Below, piece after piece: positions 36,061 through 44,747 of a stretch of 64,000 nucleotides of DNA (the first letter of the stretch is position 1; each line of letters begins with the position of its first letter). Both the position numbers and the translations under genes were made by a program. The stretch comes from Azohydromonas aeria. Its GTDB lineage: Bacteria; Pseudomonadota; Gammaproteobacteria; Burkholderiales; Burkholderiaceae_C. The stretch is taken from contig NZ_VIDQ01000030.1 of the NCBI RefSeq assembly GCF_009760915.1, forward strand, positions 1-64,000, given 5' to 3'. The notes under the pieces are model-generated. The model did not search any database, was not told where the DNA came from, and saw only the letters and a program-made list of their open reading frames with translations.

Positions 36061-37188
36061 ATGAAGCTGCGTCCCGCCATCGGCCGCTGGGTGGAGCGTG
36101 CCGACCGCCTCAACGACTGGCGCCTGGTGCGCCTGCACCGCTGGCGCCCGCCCGGGCCGCTGGAGATCGTGCCCTACCTCGGCTTCGGCACGCCGCGGCG
36201 GCTGCATTTCGGCGGCCGGGTGCTGCGCCGGGTGGAGCACCGCGCGCCGCAGGCGGCCGATCCGGCCTGGCGCAACCTGCTCGCCGTCTACCGGCGCATG
36301 GCCTCCGACGAGGTGCCGCGGGCGCGCGTGCGCGCCGAGCTGGGGGCGCTGGCGACGCAGACGCAGGCGAACGACGAGGGCCATTTCCAGTTCACCGTCG
36401 AGACCGCCGCGCCGCTGGCGCCGGGCTGGCACGAGGTGGCGCTGGAGCTGCTGGCGCCGCTGGCGCGCGACGCCGAAGCGGCCACCGCCACGGCGCGCGT
36501 GCTGGTGCCGCCGGCCACGGCCCGCTTCGGCGTGGTCAGCGACCTCGACGACACCGTGATCTGGTCCAACGTGCGCAACCGGCTGCGCATGCTCACGCTG
36601 CTGCTGCGCTCCAACGCCTACACGAGGAAGCCCTTCGAAGGCGTGTCGGCGCTGTACCGCGCGCTGCACCAGGGCGCCACGGGCGGCGAGGGCAATCCCG
36701 TCTTCTACGTCTCCAGCAGCCCCTGGAACCTGTACACGCCGCTGCTGGACTTCCTGCGCCTGCAGGGCATTCCCGAGGGGCCGCTGCTGCTCAAGGACTT
36801 CGGCAGCGAGTTGCTGTTCGCGCCCACCAACCACGCGGCGCACAAGCTGCGCCACATCGAGCAGGTGCTCGATGCCTACCCGGCCCTGCCCTTCCTGCTG
36901 GTGGGCGACAGCGGCGAGCAGGACCCGGAGATCTACGCCGAGGCGGCGCGCACGCACCCGGGCCGCGTGCGCGCCATCTACATCCGCAGCGTGGACCCCG
37001 ACCCGGCGCGCCACGCCGCCGTGCAGCGCATCGCCGACGACCTGCAACGCGCCGGCGTCGCCATGCGGCTGGTGGACGACAGCGCCGCCGCCGCGCTGCA
37101 CGCGGCGCAGTCCGGCTGGATCAGCGCCCAGGCGCTGGAGGAAGTGCGCGCCGACAAGCGGCTGGAGGACATGGCGCCGCGGGCCTGA
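36061..37188 (+). CDS. App1-type (DUF2183) phosphatidate phosphatase-like protein
   Basis: 375 residues. The catalytic HAD-like motif DxDxT is in VVSDLDDTVIWSNV; FYVSSSPWNLYTPLLDFL and LLVGDSGEQDPEIYAEAA complete the DUF2183 pattern of yeast App1, a phosphatidate phosphatase. The N-terminal ~150 residues form a separate beta-rich domain with PYLGFGTPRRLHFGGRVLRR. Cytoplasmic by prediction. Its substrate in bacteria is not established. Confidence 0.88.
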   Translation: MKLRPAIGRWVERADRLNDWRLVRLHRWRPPGPLEIVPYLGFGTPRRLHFGGRVLRRVEHRAPQAADPAWRNLLAVYRRMASDEVPRARVRAELGALATQTQANDEGHFQFTVETAAPLAPGWHEVALELLAPLARDAEAATATARVLVPPATARFGVVSDLDDTVIWSNVRNRLRMLTLLLRSNAYTRKPFEGVSALYRALHQGATGGEGNPVFYVSSSPWNLYTPLLDFLRLQGIPEGPLLLKDFGSELLFAPTNHAAHKLRHIEQVLDAYPALPFLLVGDSGEQDPEIYAEAARTHPGRVRAIYIRSVDPDPARHAAVQRIADDLQRAGVAMRLVDDSAAAALHAAQSGWISAQALEEVRADKRLEDMAPRA

Positions 37189-37318
37189 GCGGCGGCGCCT
37201 CCACGCCGGCGATCCCGGTCCCGTCGATCCGCCTTCCCGCGGCGCACCAGCGCGGCGCGCGCCGGCGCGGTGAAGTGCCCCGCCACGGTGCCGAACTGCA
37301 CACGTTGAAGGCGCCGGA

Positions 37319-37374
37319 TCGTATGCAACCTTGCACCCAGGGCGAATACAGCCTGGCACAGGCGTTGCGTACGA
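37319..37374. promoter_or_regulatory. Inverted repeat at the head of the polyamine-type transporter operon
   Basis: TCGTATGCAA (37319-37328) and TTGCGTACGA (37365-37374) are inverted copies with one mismatch, 36 bp apart, ending 7 bp before the ATPase start. A shorter inverted repeat (CCAGG/CCTGG) lies between them. A likely operator for the GntR regulator at the end of the operon. Confidence 0.45.
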
Positions 37375-37381
37375 CGGGTGC

Positions 37382-38377
37382 ATGAGCACCGAATCCGCGC
37401 ATCTCGAACTGGTGGCCCTGTGCAAGCGCTACGGCGCCGGCGCCCCGGCCGTGGACGCCATCGACCTGGCGGTGGCCGCCGGCAGCTACTGCTGCCTGCT
37501 GGGGCCGTCGGGCTGCGGCAAGACCACCACGCTGCGCATGATCGCCGGCCACGAGGTGGCCACCGAGGGCGACATCCTGCTGGGCGCGCGCAACATCACC
37601 GACCTCGACGCCACGCAGCGCGGCACGGCGATGATGTTCCAGAGCTACGCCCTGTTTCCGCACCTGAGCGCGCTGGACAACGTGGCCTTCGGGCTGAAGA
37701 TGCGCGGCGTCGATGCGGCCACGCGCCGAGCCCGTGCCGCCGAGCTGCTGGAGCTGGTGTCGATGGGCGCCTATGCGCAGCGCAAGCCCGGCGAGCTCTC
37801 CGGCGGCCAGCAGCAGCGCGTGGCGCTGGCGCGGGCGCTCATCACGAATCCCAAGGTGCTGCTCCTGGACGAGCCGCTGTCGGCGCTGGACCCGTTCCTG
37901 CGCGTGAAGATGCGCGCGGAACTCAAGCGCTGGCAGAAGGAGCTGGGCTTCAGCTTCGTGCACGTCACGCACTCGCAGGAAGAGGCCATGGCGCTGGCCG
38001 ACCAGGTGGTGGTGATGAATGCCGGGCGCATCGAGCAGCAGGGCACGCCGCACGAGGTCTTCAACGCGCCGCGCACCGAATTCGTGGCGCGCTTCATGGG
38101 CGGCCACAACGTGCTGCCCGCCGGCGACGCCCGGGTGGCCGTGCGCAGCGACCGCATGCTGCTGTCGCGCGGCGCGGCCGCCGCGGGCGACGGCCTGGCC
38201 GCCACGGTGCAGGCCGTCGAGTACCAGGGCACCTACGTGCTGCTCACGCTGGCCAGCGCCGCCGGCGAGATCGCCGCGATGCTGCCCGAGGCCGCCTTCG
38301 ACGCCGCGCCCTGGGCGCCGGGCGAGGCCGCGACCGTCTCGTGGCGCGCCGAGCACGCGCACGCGCTGCAGGCCTGA
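37382..38377 (+). CDS. ABC transporter ATP-binding protein, PotA/polyamine type
   Basis: 331 residues. Walker [11 protein letters not shown]-loop MMFQSYALFPHLS, signature LSGGQQQR, Walker B LLLDEPLSALDP, VTHSQEE, and a C-terminal TOBE domain. The MMFQSYALFPHL and ALDPFLRVKMRAELKRWQ stretches are typical of PotA-type importers. First gene of an operon with a binding protein, two permeases, a GntR regulator and a racemase-like enzyme. The natural substrate may be a polyamine, amino acid or related compound. Confidence 0.88.
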   Translation: MSTESAHLELVALCKRYGAGAPAVDAIDLAVAAGSYCCLLGPSGCGKTTTLRMIAGHEVATEGDILLGARNITDLDATQRGTAMMFQSYALFPHLSALDNVAFGLKMRGVDAATRRARAAELLELVSMGAYAQRKPGELSGGQQQRVALARALITNPKVLLLDEPLSALDPFLRVKMRAELKRWQKELGFSFVHVTHSQEEAMALADQVVVMNAGRIEQQGTPHEVFNAPRTEFVARFMGGHNVLPAGDARVAVRSDRMLLSRGAAAAGDGLAATVQAVEYQGTYVLLTLASAAGEIAAMLPEAAFDAAPWAPGEAATVSWRAEHAHALQA

Positions 38378-38463
38378 GCGCCGCGCAAGTCCGGCCCGCT
38401 TGCTTCCCTTTCGTTTCCCGTCCCCCCTCGACACACCACAAAGCCCCAGGAAGGAGCTCTCCC

Positions 38464-39747
38464 ATGTCCGACAGCAAGTCCAAGCACATCCTCGTCCCTG
38501 AAGCCACGCTGGGCCGCCGCAACCTGCTGCAGGGCATGGCCGGCATCCTGGCCACCGGCATGGCGCCGGCCGTGTTCGCGCAGGAGAAGGTCGTGCTGCG
38601 CTACCTGGGCACCGCGGTGAACCAGGACAGGAAGATCGCCGAGAAGTTCAAGGCCGACACGGGCATCGACATCCAGTACGTGGCCGTGACCACCGACGAC
38701 GTGACCAAGCGCGCCGTCACCGCCCCGAACTCCTTCGACCTGATCGACACCGAGTACTTCTCGCTCAAGAAAATCATCCCCACGGGCAACCTCAAGGGCA
38801 TCGATGCCAGGCGCATCAAGAACGCCGACAAGATCACGCCGCTGTTCACCAGGGGCGAGGTCGCCGGCAAGAAGGTGGGCGACCAGGGCACCGCGCCCAA
38901 GAAGGTGATGTACCTGCCGGGCGAGAAGGCCAAGACCTTCGCCACCGCGCCCACGCAGTTCATGACGCTGATCCCCACGGTCTACAACGCCGACACGCTG
39001 GGCATCCGCCCCGACCTGATCAAGCGCCCGATCAACTCCTGGGCCGAGCTGCTCAATCCGGAGTTCAAGGGCAAGGCCGCGATCCTGAACATCCCCTCCA
39101 TCGGCATCATGGACGCGGCGATGGTGGTGGAGGCCATGGGCCTCTACAAGTACCCCGACAAGGGCAACATGACCAAGGCCGAGATCGACCTGACCATCAA
39201 GACGCTGATCGAGGCCAAGCGCGCCGGCCAGTTCCGCTCGCTGTGGAAGGACTTCAACGAGAGCGTGAACCTGATGGCCTCGGGCGAGGTCGTGATCCAG
39301 TCGATGTGGAGCCCCGCCGTCACCGCCGTGCGCACCAAGGGCATCGAGTGCACCTTCCAGCCGCTCAAGGAAGGGTATCGCGCCTGGGCCGCGGGCTTCG
39401 GGCTGCCAGCCACGCTGTCGGGCCGCAAGCTCGACGCGGCCTACGAGTTCATCAACTGGTTCCTCGACGGCTGGGCCGGCGCCTACCTCAACCGCCAGGG
39501 CTACTACAGCGCCGTGCTGGAGACCGCCAAGGCCCAGATGCAGCCCTACGAGTGGACCTACTGGATGGAAGGCAAGCCCGCCGCGCAGGACATCAAGGCC
39601 CCCAACGGCGAGGTGCTGGCCAAGGCCGGCAGCGTGCGCGACGGCGGCAGCTATGAGCAGCGCATGGGCGGCATCGCCTGCTGGAACGCCGTGATGGACG
39701 AGAACACCTACATGGTCCAGAAGTGGAACGAGTTCGTGGCGGCCTGA
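38464..39747 (+). CDS. Tat-exported substrate-binding protein of PotD-like ABC transporter
   Basis: 427 residues after AGGAAGGAG. Twin arginines Arg18-Arg19 in LGRRNLLQGMAGILATG mark a Tat signal cut near VFAQE. The mature part (VVLRYLGTAVNQDRKIAEKF, DLIDTEYFSLKKI, SIGIMDAAMVVEAMGLYKYP) resembles family-1 extracellular binding proteins of spermidine/putrescine-type systems, longer than PotD (~350). Ligand unknown. Confidence 0.85.
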   Translation: MSDSKSKHILVPEATLGRRNLLQGMAGILATGMAPAVFAQEKVVLRYLGTAVNQDRKIAEKFKADTGIDIQYVAVTTDDVTKRAVTAPNSFDLIDTEYFSLKKIIPTGNLKGIDARRIKNADKITPLFTRGEVAGKKVGDQGTAPKKVMYLPGEKAKTFATAPTQFMTLIPTVYNADTLGIRPDLIKRPINSWAELLNPEFKGKAAILNIPSIGIMDAAMVVEAMGLYKYPDKGNMTKAEIDLTIKTLIEAKRAGQFRSLWKDFNESVNLMASGEVVIQSMWSPAVTAVRTKGIECTFQPLKEGYRAWAAGFGLPATLSGRKLDAAYEFINWFLDGWAGAYLNRQGYYSAVLETAKAQMQPYEWTYWMEGKPAAQDIKAPNGEVLAKAGSVRDGGSYEQRMGGIACWNAVMDENTYMVQKWNEFVAA

Positions 39748-39781
39748 GCTGACACCTTCGCTCGTTCATCCATGAGGTATT

Positions 39782-39982
39782 CCGTTCGCCCTGAGGTATC
39801 GAAGGGTGGACGGCCCGCACCGTGGTGCGGGCATCCGAGCCTGCCGGGTTCGGCCTTCGATGCGCGTAGCGCACCCTGTGCTGAGGTATCGAAGCATCAG
39901 TCCGAACGGTTCATGGAGCCTGCAGTTTCTGGCCTCCATGCCAGCCTTCCGGCTTCGCCCTTCGATACCTCAGGGCGAACGG
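39782..39982. repeat. 201 bp MITE-like element with 25 bp perfect terminal inverted repeats
   Basis: The ends (39782-39806 and 39958-39982) are exact inverted copies containing CCTGAGGTATCGAAGGG. A third partial copy lies inside (39878-39894). No open frame of its own is credible. It sits between the binding-protein and permease genes and belongs to the same family as the ssu repeats. Confidence 0.7.
39813..39832 (+). terminator. Hairpin inside the repeat element
   Basis: GCCCGCAC and GTGCGGGC pair perfectly around a 4 nt loop, 66 bp after the binding-protein stop. It may stabilise the upstream mRNA or attenuate transcription into the permease genes. Confidence 0.4.
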
Positions 39983-40043
39983 ATCCTTTGCCGACCTGCG
40001 CGGCACCGAAACGAATCCATGAACGTCCCGGACACCCTCCTCC

Positions 40044-40068
40044 CCGTTCGCCCTGAGGTATCGAAGGG
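40044..40068 (+). repeat. Extra copy of the 25 bp TTCG...CGAA repeat
   Basis: Identical to the left end of the 201 bp element and in the same orientation, 61 bp beyond it. It is followed by CAGGCGC, as is the related repeat in the ssu operon at 11828. Confidence 0.75.
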
Positions 40069-40135
40069 CAGGCGCTCGCCCGGGGCCGCGCCAGCGCAGC
40101 ACGGGCAGAAGCAACGTGCGCTTGGGAGAACCAAG

Positions 40136-41020
40136 GTGCGCGCCCTGCGCGCCGGCCCGCCGGCGTGGCTGCAGGCCGCGCCGTTCTCTCTCGTGTTCCT
40201 GCTCTTCTTCATCGTGCCGCTGGCGCTGGTGGCGATGGTGAGCTTCTGGAACTTCAACGAGTACGAGCTGCTGCCCGGCTTCACCTTCGACAACTACCTC
40301 AAGATCTTCGAAGGTTGCCCCGTCAACCCGGACGGCAACCTGTGCGTGACCTTCGCCACGTACCTGTCCACGCTGAAGTTCTGCCTGCTGACCTGGGGCA
40401 TCACGCTGCTGCTGGGCTTTGCCATCGCGTACTTCCTGGCCTTCCACGTGCGCAGCACCGGCATGCAGACGGTGCTGTTCCTGCTGTGCACCATCCCGTT
40501 CTGGACCTCCAACGTCATCCGCATGATCTCGTGGGTGCCGCTGCTGGGCCGCCACGGGCTGGTCAACGACACGCTCATGGGCGCGGGCCTGATCTCGCAG
40601 CCGCTGGAGTGGCTGCTGTTCTCCGACTTCTCGGTCGTGCTGGCCTTCGTGCACCTCTACACGATGTTCATGCTGGTGCCGATCTTCAACTCCATGATGC
40701 GCATCGACCGCTCGCTGCTGGAGGCCGCGCGCGACTGCGGCGCCTCGGCCTGGCAGACGCTGTGGAGCGTGATCGTGCCGCTGTGCCGCAGCGGCATCGT
40801 CATCGGCTCGATCTTCGTCGTCACCATCGTCATGGGCGACTTCGTGACCGTGGGCGTGATGGGCGGACAGCAGATCGCCTCGGTCGGCAAGGTGATCCAG
40901 GTGCAGACCTCCTACCTGCAGTTCCCGCTGGCCGCGGCCAATGCCGTGATCCTGCTGGCCACGGTGCTGATGATCGTGTGGGGCCTCACCCGCGTCGTCG
41001 ACATCCGCAAGGAGCTGTGA
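40136..41020 (+). CDS. ABC transporter permease, PotB type
   Basis: 294 residues from the GTG at 40136, chosen because GGGAGAA lies just upstream and because longer versions would translate the 25 bp repeat. About six membrane helices begin at FSLVFLLFFIVPLALVAMVSF; the EAA loop is EAARDCGASAWQTLWSVIVPLCRSG. One of two permeases of the operon. Confidence 0.88.
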   Translation: MRALRAGPPAWLQAAPFSLVFLLFFIVPLALVAMVSFWNFNEYELLPGFTFDNYLKIFEGCPVNPDGNLCVTFATYLSTLKFCLLTWGITLLLGFAIAYFLAFHVRSTGMQTVLFLLCTIPFWTSNVIRMISWVPLLGRHGLVNDTLMGAGLISQPLEWLLFSDFSVVLAFVHLYTMFMLVPIFNSMMRIDRSLLEAARDCGASAWQTLWSVIVPLCRSGIVIGSIFVVTIVMGDFVTVGVMGGQQIASVGKVIQVQTSYLQFPLAAANAVILLATVLMIVWGLTRVVDIRKEL

Positions 41021-41022
41021 GC

Positions 41023-41952
41023 ATGGCGAGCCTGAAACTCCGATCCGCCCGCCCCGCCCGCCGCGACGAGAGGCGCCCGCCCGGCTTCTGGCCGCTGGCG
41101 ATCCTGTTCACGCTGTTCGTGGCCTTCCTCTACGGGCCCACGCTGACCATCTTCGTGCTGAGCTTCCAGGGCCCGCAGGGCGGCCTGACCTTCCCGATGC
41201 GCGGCTGGTCGCTGCACTGGTTCGCGCAGCTGGCCGAAGGCCTGGGCACGGTGGACGTGTGGGCCGCGCTGCGCCGCTCGCTGGCGCTGGGCGCGGTGGT
41301 GATGGCGCTGACCGTGGTGCTGTCGGTGCTCGCCGGCCTGGCCTTCCGCAAGCGGCTGCGCGGCGGCTCGGCCCTGTTCTTCGTGACGGTGGCCAGCCTG
41401 ATCATGCCGTCCATCGTGGTGTCGCTGGGCATCGGGCTGCAGTTCCGGCTGCTCGACGACGGCGTGCGCGCGCTGCTCGCGGCCTGGGGGCTGGAAGCGG
41501 CGCTGGAGGGCTACACCACGCTGATGGGCCTCTACACCTCGGCGCTGGGCGCGCACCTGACCTGGACCCTGCCCTTCGGCCTGCTGATCATGTTCGCGGT
41601 GTTCAACCGCTTCAACCCGGCCTACGAGGAGGCCGCGCGCGACCTGGGCGCCACGCCCTGGCAAAGTTTCAAACACGTGCTGCTGCCCTTGATCGGGCCT
41701 TCCGTGGTGGGGGTCGGGCTGTTCGGCTTCACCTTGAGCTGGGACGAGATCGCGCGCACCTCGCAGGCCATCGGCGACGTCAACACCCTGCCGCTGGAAC
41801 TGCAGGGGCTGACCACCACCGTCACCACCCCGGCCATCTACGCGCTGGGCACGCTCACCACGCTGCTGTCGCTGGCCGTGATCGCGCTGGCGCTGGGCGC
41901 CCTGGCGCTGCTGCGCCGCCAGCGCGCCGCCGCGGGACGCCGCCATGGCTGA
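41023..41952 (+). CDS. ABC transporter permease, PotC type
   Basis: 309 residues, start 3 bp after the previous stop. Six membrane helices; the EAA loop EEAARDLGATPWQSFKHVLLPLIGP and GFTLSWDEIARTSQAIGD are typical of PotC-like subunits. Overlaps the GntR gene by 8 bp. Confidence 0.9.
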   Translation: MASLKLRSARPARRDERRPPGFWPLAILFTLFVAFLYGPTLTIFVLSFQGPQGGLTFPMRGWSLHWFAQLAEGLGTVDVWAALRRSLALGAVVMALTVVLSVLAGLAFRKRLRGGSALFFVTVASLIMPSIVVSLGIGLQFRLLDDGVRALLAAWGLEAALEGYTTLMGLYTSALGAHLTWTLPFGLLIMFAVFNRFNPAYEEAARDLGATPWQSFKHVLLPLIGPSVVGVGLFGFTLSWDEIARTSQAIGDVNTLPLELQGLTTTVTTPAIYALGTLTTLLSLAVIALALGALALLRRQRAAAGRRHG

Positions 41953-42676
41953 CCCGGGCATGGCCGGCGCCGCCACGCACGCGCCGCTGAGCGACGCGCA
42001 GATCCACGACCGCATCGTCGATGCCATCCTCGACCACCAGCTGCTGCCCGGCACGCGGCTGGCCGAGGACAAGCTGGGCCAGGCCTTCGGCGTGTCGCGC
42101 ACGCGCATCCGCCAGGTGCTGATCCGGCTGGCGCACGAGCAGATCGTCACGCTCGCGCCGCACCGCGGCGCCTCGGTGGCGACGCCCGACCCGGCCGAAG
42201 CGCGCGAGGTGTTCGAGGTGCGCCGCATGGTCGAGCCGCTGCTGGTGCAGCGCTTCATGCGCCATGCCTCGGCCGGGCACCTCGGGGCGCTGGCGAGCTG
42301 CCTGGCGCAGGAGGAGGCCGCGCGCGCCGCCGGCGAGCGCCGCCGCGCCATCCGGCTCTCGGGCGAGTTCCACCTGCGCATCGCCGACGGCGCCGCGCAC
42401 CGCACCCTGGGCCGCGTGCTGCGCGAGCTGGTGTCGCGGACCTCGCTGGTGCTGATGACCTACGGCGCCGGCGACGGCCCCACCACCGGCTGCGGCTGCG
42501 CCGACCACCGCGCGCTGCTGGCCGCGATCCGGCTGCGCGACGAAGGGGCGGCCGCGGCGCTGATGACGCGGCACCTGGAGGAGGTCGAGCAGCAGCTGCG
42601 CATCGAGCCCCCGGCCACGCAGGCGCCGGATTTCACGCGCATCTTCGGCGCCGCGGCCGCGAGCCCGGCAGGCTGA
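41945..42676 (+). CDS. GntR-family regulator (FadR/FCD subfamily)
   Basis: 243 residues. Winged-helix DNA-binding domain (IVDAILDHQLLPGTRLAEDKL, FGVSRTRIRQVLIRLAHE) and a C-terminal FCD effector domain (VFEVRRMVEPLLVQRF, SGEFHLRIADGA, DHRALLAAIRLRDE). The usual metal-binding His/Asp residues are plausible (FHLRIAD, CADHRALL). It is translationally coupled to the permease and probably regulates this operon through the inverted repeat at 37319-37374. Confidence 0.9.
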   Translation: MADPGMAGAATHAPLSDAQIHDRIVDAILDHQLLPGTRLAEDKLGQAFGVSRTRIRQVLIRLAHEQIVTLAPHRGASVATPDPAEAREVFEVRRMVEPLLVQRFMRHASAGHLGALASCLAQEEAARAAGERRRAIRLSGEFHLRIADGAAHRTLGRVLRELVSRTSLVLMTYGAGDGPTTGCGCADHRALLAAIRLRDEGAAAALMTRHLEEVEQQLRIEPPATQAPDFTRIFGAAAASPAG

Positions 42677-42712
42677 TTGCCGGCCCCTTCGAGCCACCGA
42701 CTTCGCTTGTCC

Positions 42713-43504
42713 ATGACGCTTTCCGCCCCGCCCCGCCTGCTCGTCCTCAATCCCAACACCTCGGCCCCGGTCACGGACCTGGTCGTGTCGCACGCGCGCG
42801 CCACGCTCGGCGAACGGGCCCGGGTCGAAGGCGCCACCGCGCGCCTGGGCGCGGCCTACATCGCGACGGAGGCGGCCTGCGCCGTGGCCGGCCACGCGGC
42901 GCTGGACGCCTGGGCGGCGTGGCGCGCCGCCGGCCACGCCCGGCCGGACGCGCTGCTGCTGGGCTGCTTCGGCGACCCCGGCCTGTTCGCGCTGCGCGAG
43001 CTGTGCGACTGCCCCGTGACCGGGCTGGCCGAGGCCGCCTTCGTGCAGGCCGCGCGGGCCTCGGCCCGCGGGCGCTTCGCCGTCGTCACCGGCGGCACGG
43101 CCTGGGGCCCGATGCTGCGCCGCCTGGCGCAGGGCCTGGGCTTCGGCGAGGCGCTGGCCGGCGTGACCACCGTGGCGCCCAGCGGCGCGCAGCTCGCCGC
43201 CGATCCGGCCGCGGCGCTGCCGCTGCTGGCGCGGGCCTGCCGCGAGGCCGCGCGCGACAGCGGCGCGGACTGCGTGATCCTGGGCGGCGCCGGGCTCGCC
43301 GGCATGGCCGCGCGCATCCAGGCCGAGGTGCCGGTGGCGCTGATCGACAGCGTCGAGGCCGGCGCGCAGGAGGCGCTGCGGCTGGCGCTGCAGGCCGCCG
43401 CGCCCGGGATGGCCGCCACGGACGCCGCGGACGCCGCCCCGCCCGCCGGCCCGGCCTGGCAAGGGCTCACCGCCGAGCTGAAGGCCGCGCTGGCCGGACG
43501 CTGA
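42713..43504 (+). CDS. Asp/Glu/hydantoin racemase-superfamily protein lacking the second active-site Cys
   Basis: 263 residues. LVLNPNTSAPVTDLV, LLLGCFGDPGLFALRE and FAVVTGGTAWGPMLRRL follow the HyuE-type pattern. The first catalytic cysteine is Cys85; where the second is expected (normally LGCAGM) the sequence reads VILGGAGLAGM, so a Gly replaces it. One-cysteine members include decarboxylases and isomerases rather than racemases. Operon position suggests that it acts on the transported compound. Activity uncertain. Confidence 0.8.
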   Translation: MTLSAPPRLLVLNPNTSAPVTDLVVSHARATLGERARVEGATARLGAAYIATEAACAVAGHAALDAWAAWRAAGHARPDALLLGCFGDPGLFALRELCDCPVTGLAEAAFVQAARASARGRFAVVTGGTAWGPMLRRLAQGLGFGEALAGVTTVAPSGAQLAADPAAALPLLARACREAARDSGADCVILGGAGLAGMAARIQAEVPVALIDSVEAGAQEALRLALQAAAPGMAATDAADAAPPAGPAWQGLTAELKAALAGR

Positions 43505-43646
43505 TGAGGCCCTGACGCCCTGACACCCGGGCGCGCGCGCCGCGCCCCGACCCCTGACCGCCTGCGCCGGCGCCTGCCCCTGCGCCGACACACCCCGCGC
43601 GCCGCGCGCGCCCACCGCGCCGTTCGGGCTGTACCGGAGAATCAAT

Positions 43647-44342
43647 TTGACTGTTGAGCAAGCCCCCGCTTCTTCTCATGCGCCTCACGGCGAGGAAGGC
43701 GACGTTGCCGCGCCGCGGCGCGGTGCCGACGTGGTGGGCACCAAGGAGGCCGCCGAGATGCTGCGGGTGTCCGTGGCCACGGTGCAGAAGATGGTCGAGC
43801 GCGGCGAGCTGCAGGCCTGGCGCACGGAGGGCGGCCACCGGCGCATCCCGGTGGAGTCGATCCTGCGGCTCACGCGCGGGCGCTCGGGCCGGGCCGCGCC
43901 GGCACGCCGGCCGCTGTCGGTGCTGCTGGTCGAGCCCAACGCCAGCACCGCTCGGGCGATGGAGAAGTTCCTGGGTGACTGGGGCACGGCGCTGGAGCTG
44001 ACCGTGGTGGACAACGCCATGGATGCGCTGGTGGCCATGGCACGGCACCTGCCGGATCTGCTGATCACGGACCTGGCGATGCAGCCGCTCGACGGCTTCG
44101 AGCTGATCAAGGCCGTGCGGCGCAGCTTCGACACGCCGCGGCTGCGCATCCTGGTGACCACCGCCATGGCCGAGGATGAGATCCAGGCCCGCGGCGGACT
44201 CGACCCGCGCACGCTGTGCTACCGCAAGCCCCTGCCGATGCAGCGGCTGGCCGGCTTCATCGATGCGCAGGTGCTGGCGCTGGCCGAGGCCGAGGCCGAC
44301 CTCCTGTCCGGCGCCCCGGTGCGCCCCGTGCCCGACGCCTGA
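43647..44342 (+). CDS. MerR/excisionase-type HTH fused to a receiver domain
   Basis: 231 residues from a TTG start with GGAGA 8 nt upstream. Residues ~29-75 (GTKEAAEMLRVSVATVQKMVERGEL, HRRIPVESILR) form an excisionase/MerR-like DNA-binding domain, placed before a receiver domain. The receiver has Asp142 (LLITDLAMQPLDG), Thr171/172 and Lys194 (CYRKPLP), but only Glu96 of the usual acidic pair (LLVEPN). An inverted domain order compared with most response regulators. No kinase is adjacent; an HPt-like gene converges on it. Confidence 0.85.
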   Translation: MTVEQAPASSHAPHGEEGDVAAPRRGADVVGTKEAAEMLRVSVATVQKMVERGELQAWRTEGGHRRIPVESILRLTRGRSGRAAPARRPLSVLLVEPNASTARAMEKFLGDWGTALELTVVDNAMDALVAMARHLPDLLITDLAMQPLDGFELIKAVRRSFDTPRLRILVTTAMAEDEIQARGGLDPRTLCYRKPLPMQRLAGFIDAQVLALAEAEADLLSGAPVRPVPDA

Positions 44343-44361
44343 CCCGGGCAGGTGGCCCGGG
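44343..44361. terminator. Hairpin between convergent regulator and HPt-like genes
   Basis: CCCGGGC and GCCCGGG pair around a 5 nt loop in the 21 bp gap between the two convergent genes; could serve both strands. Confidence 0.4.
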
Positions 44362-44363
44362 CC

Positions 44364-44747
44364 TCAGGCCAGCAGGCAGCGCGGGCAGTGCTGCTGCACC
44401 ACGGCCTCGACACCATCGAAAGCCTGCTCGACGATGGCCTGGACCTCGGCCAGCAGTCCCAGGGGCACGGCCGCATCGGCGCGGCGCAGCCCCTCCTCCC
44501 GGCTGCGTACGGCCAGGGCCGCCTGGCGGCACCAGCCGGCATCGAGCGTGTTGGCCACGTCGTGCAGCGCCGCCACGACCCGCCGCGTGGCGGCTTCTTC
44601 AAGGCCGAGGAGGCGGCCCGAACAGGCACGCCGATCCCCCAGGAAATCGCGCAGGAGACCGGAAACGCTGGCATGGTTGCCGTCGAAGTCCTCCAGCGCC
44701 TGCACCATGTCCACGGCCTCCAGGTCGCGTGAGGGGTCGGTGGACAT
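44364..44747 (-). CDS. Degenerate HPt-like protein
   Basis: 127 residues from the ATG at 44747 (no strong ribosome-binding site, so the start is uncertain). MVQALEDFDGNHASVSGLLRDFLGDRRACSGRLLGL has the helical look of a histidine phosphotransfer domain. His62 (ALHDVANTLDAGW) stands where HPt domains have HTLKG, but the Lys and Gly after it are absent. It converges on the HTH-REC gene and may be its phosphotransfer or modulatory partner. Confidence moderate. Confidence 0.55.
   Translation of the reverse strand: MSTDPSRDLEAVDMVQALEDFDGNHASVSGLLRDFLGDRRACSGRLLGLEEAATRRVVAALHDVANTLDAGWCRQAALAVRSREEGLRRADAAVPLGLLAEVQAIVEQAFDGVEAVVQQHCPRCLLA

Noticed and set aside
39806-40135. Longer N-terminus for the PotB-type permease
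   Set aside because: It would translate the repeat element, including the 25 bp copy at 40044; a GTG with a good ribosome-binding site at 40136 gives the normal family length.
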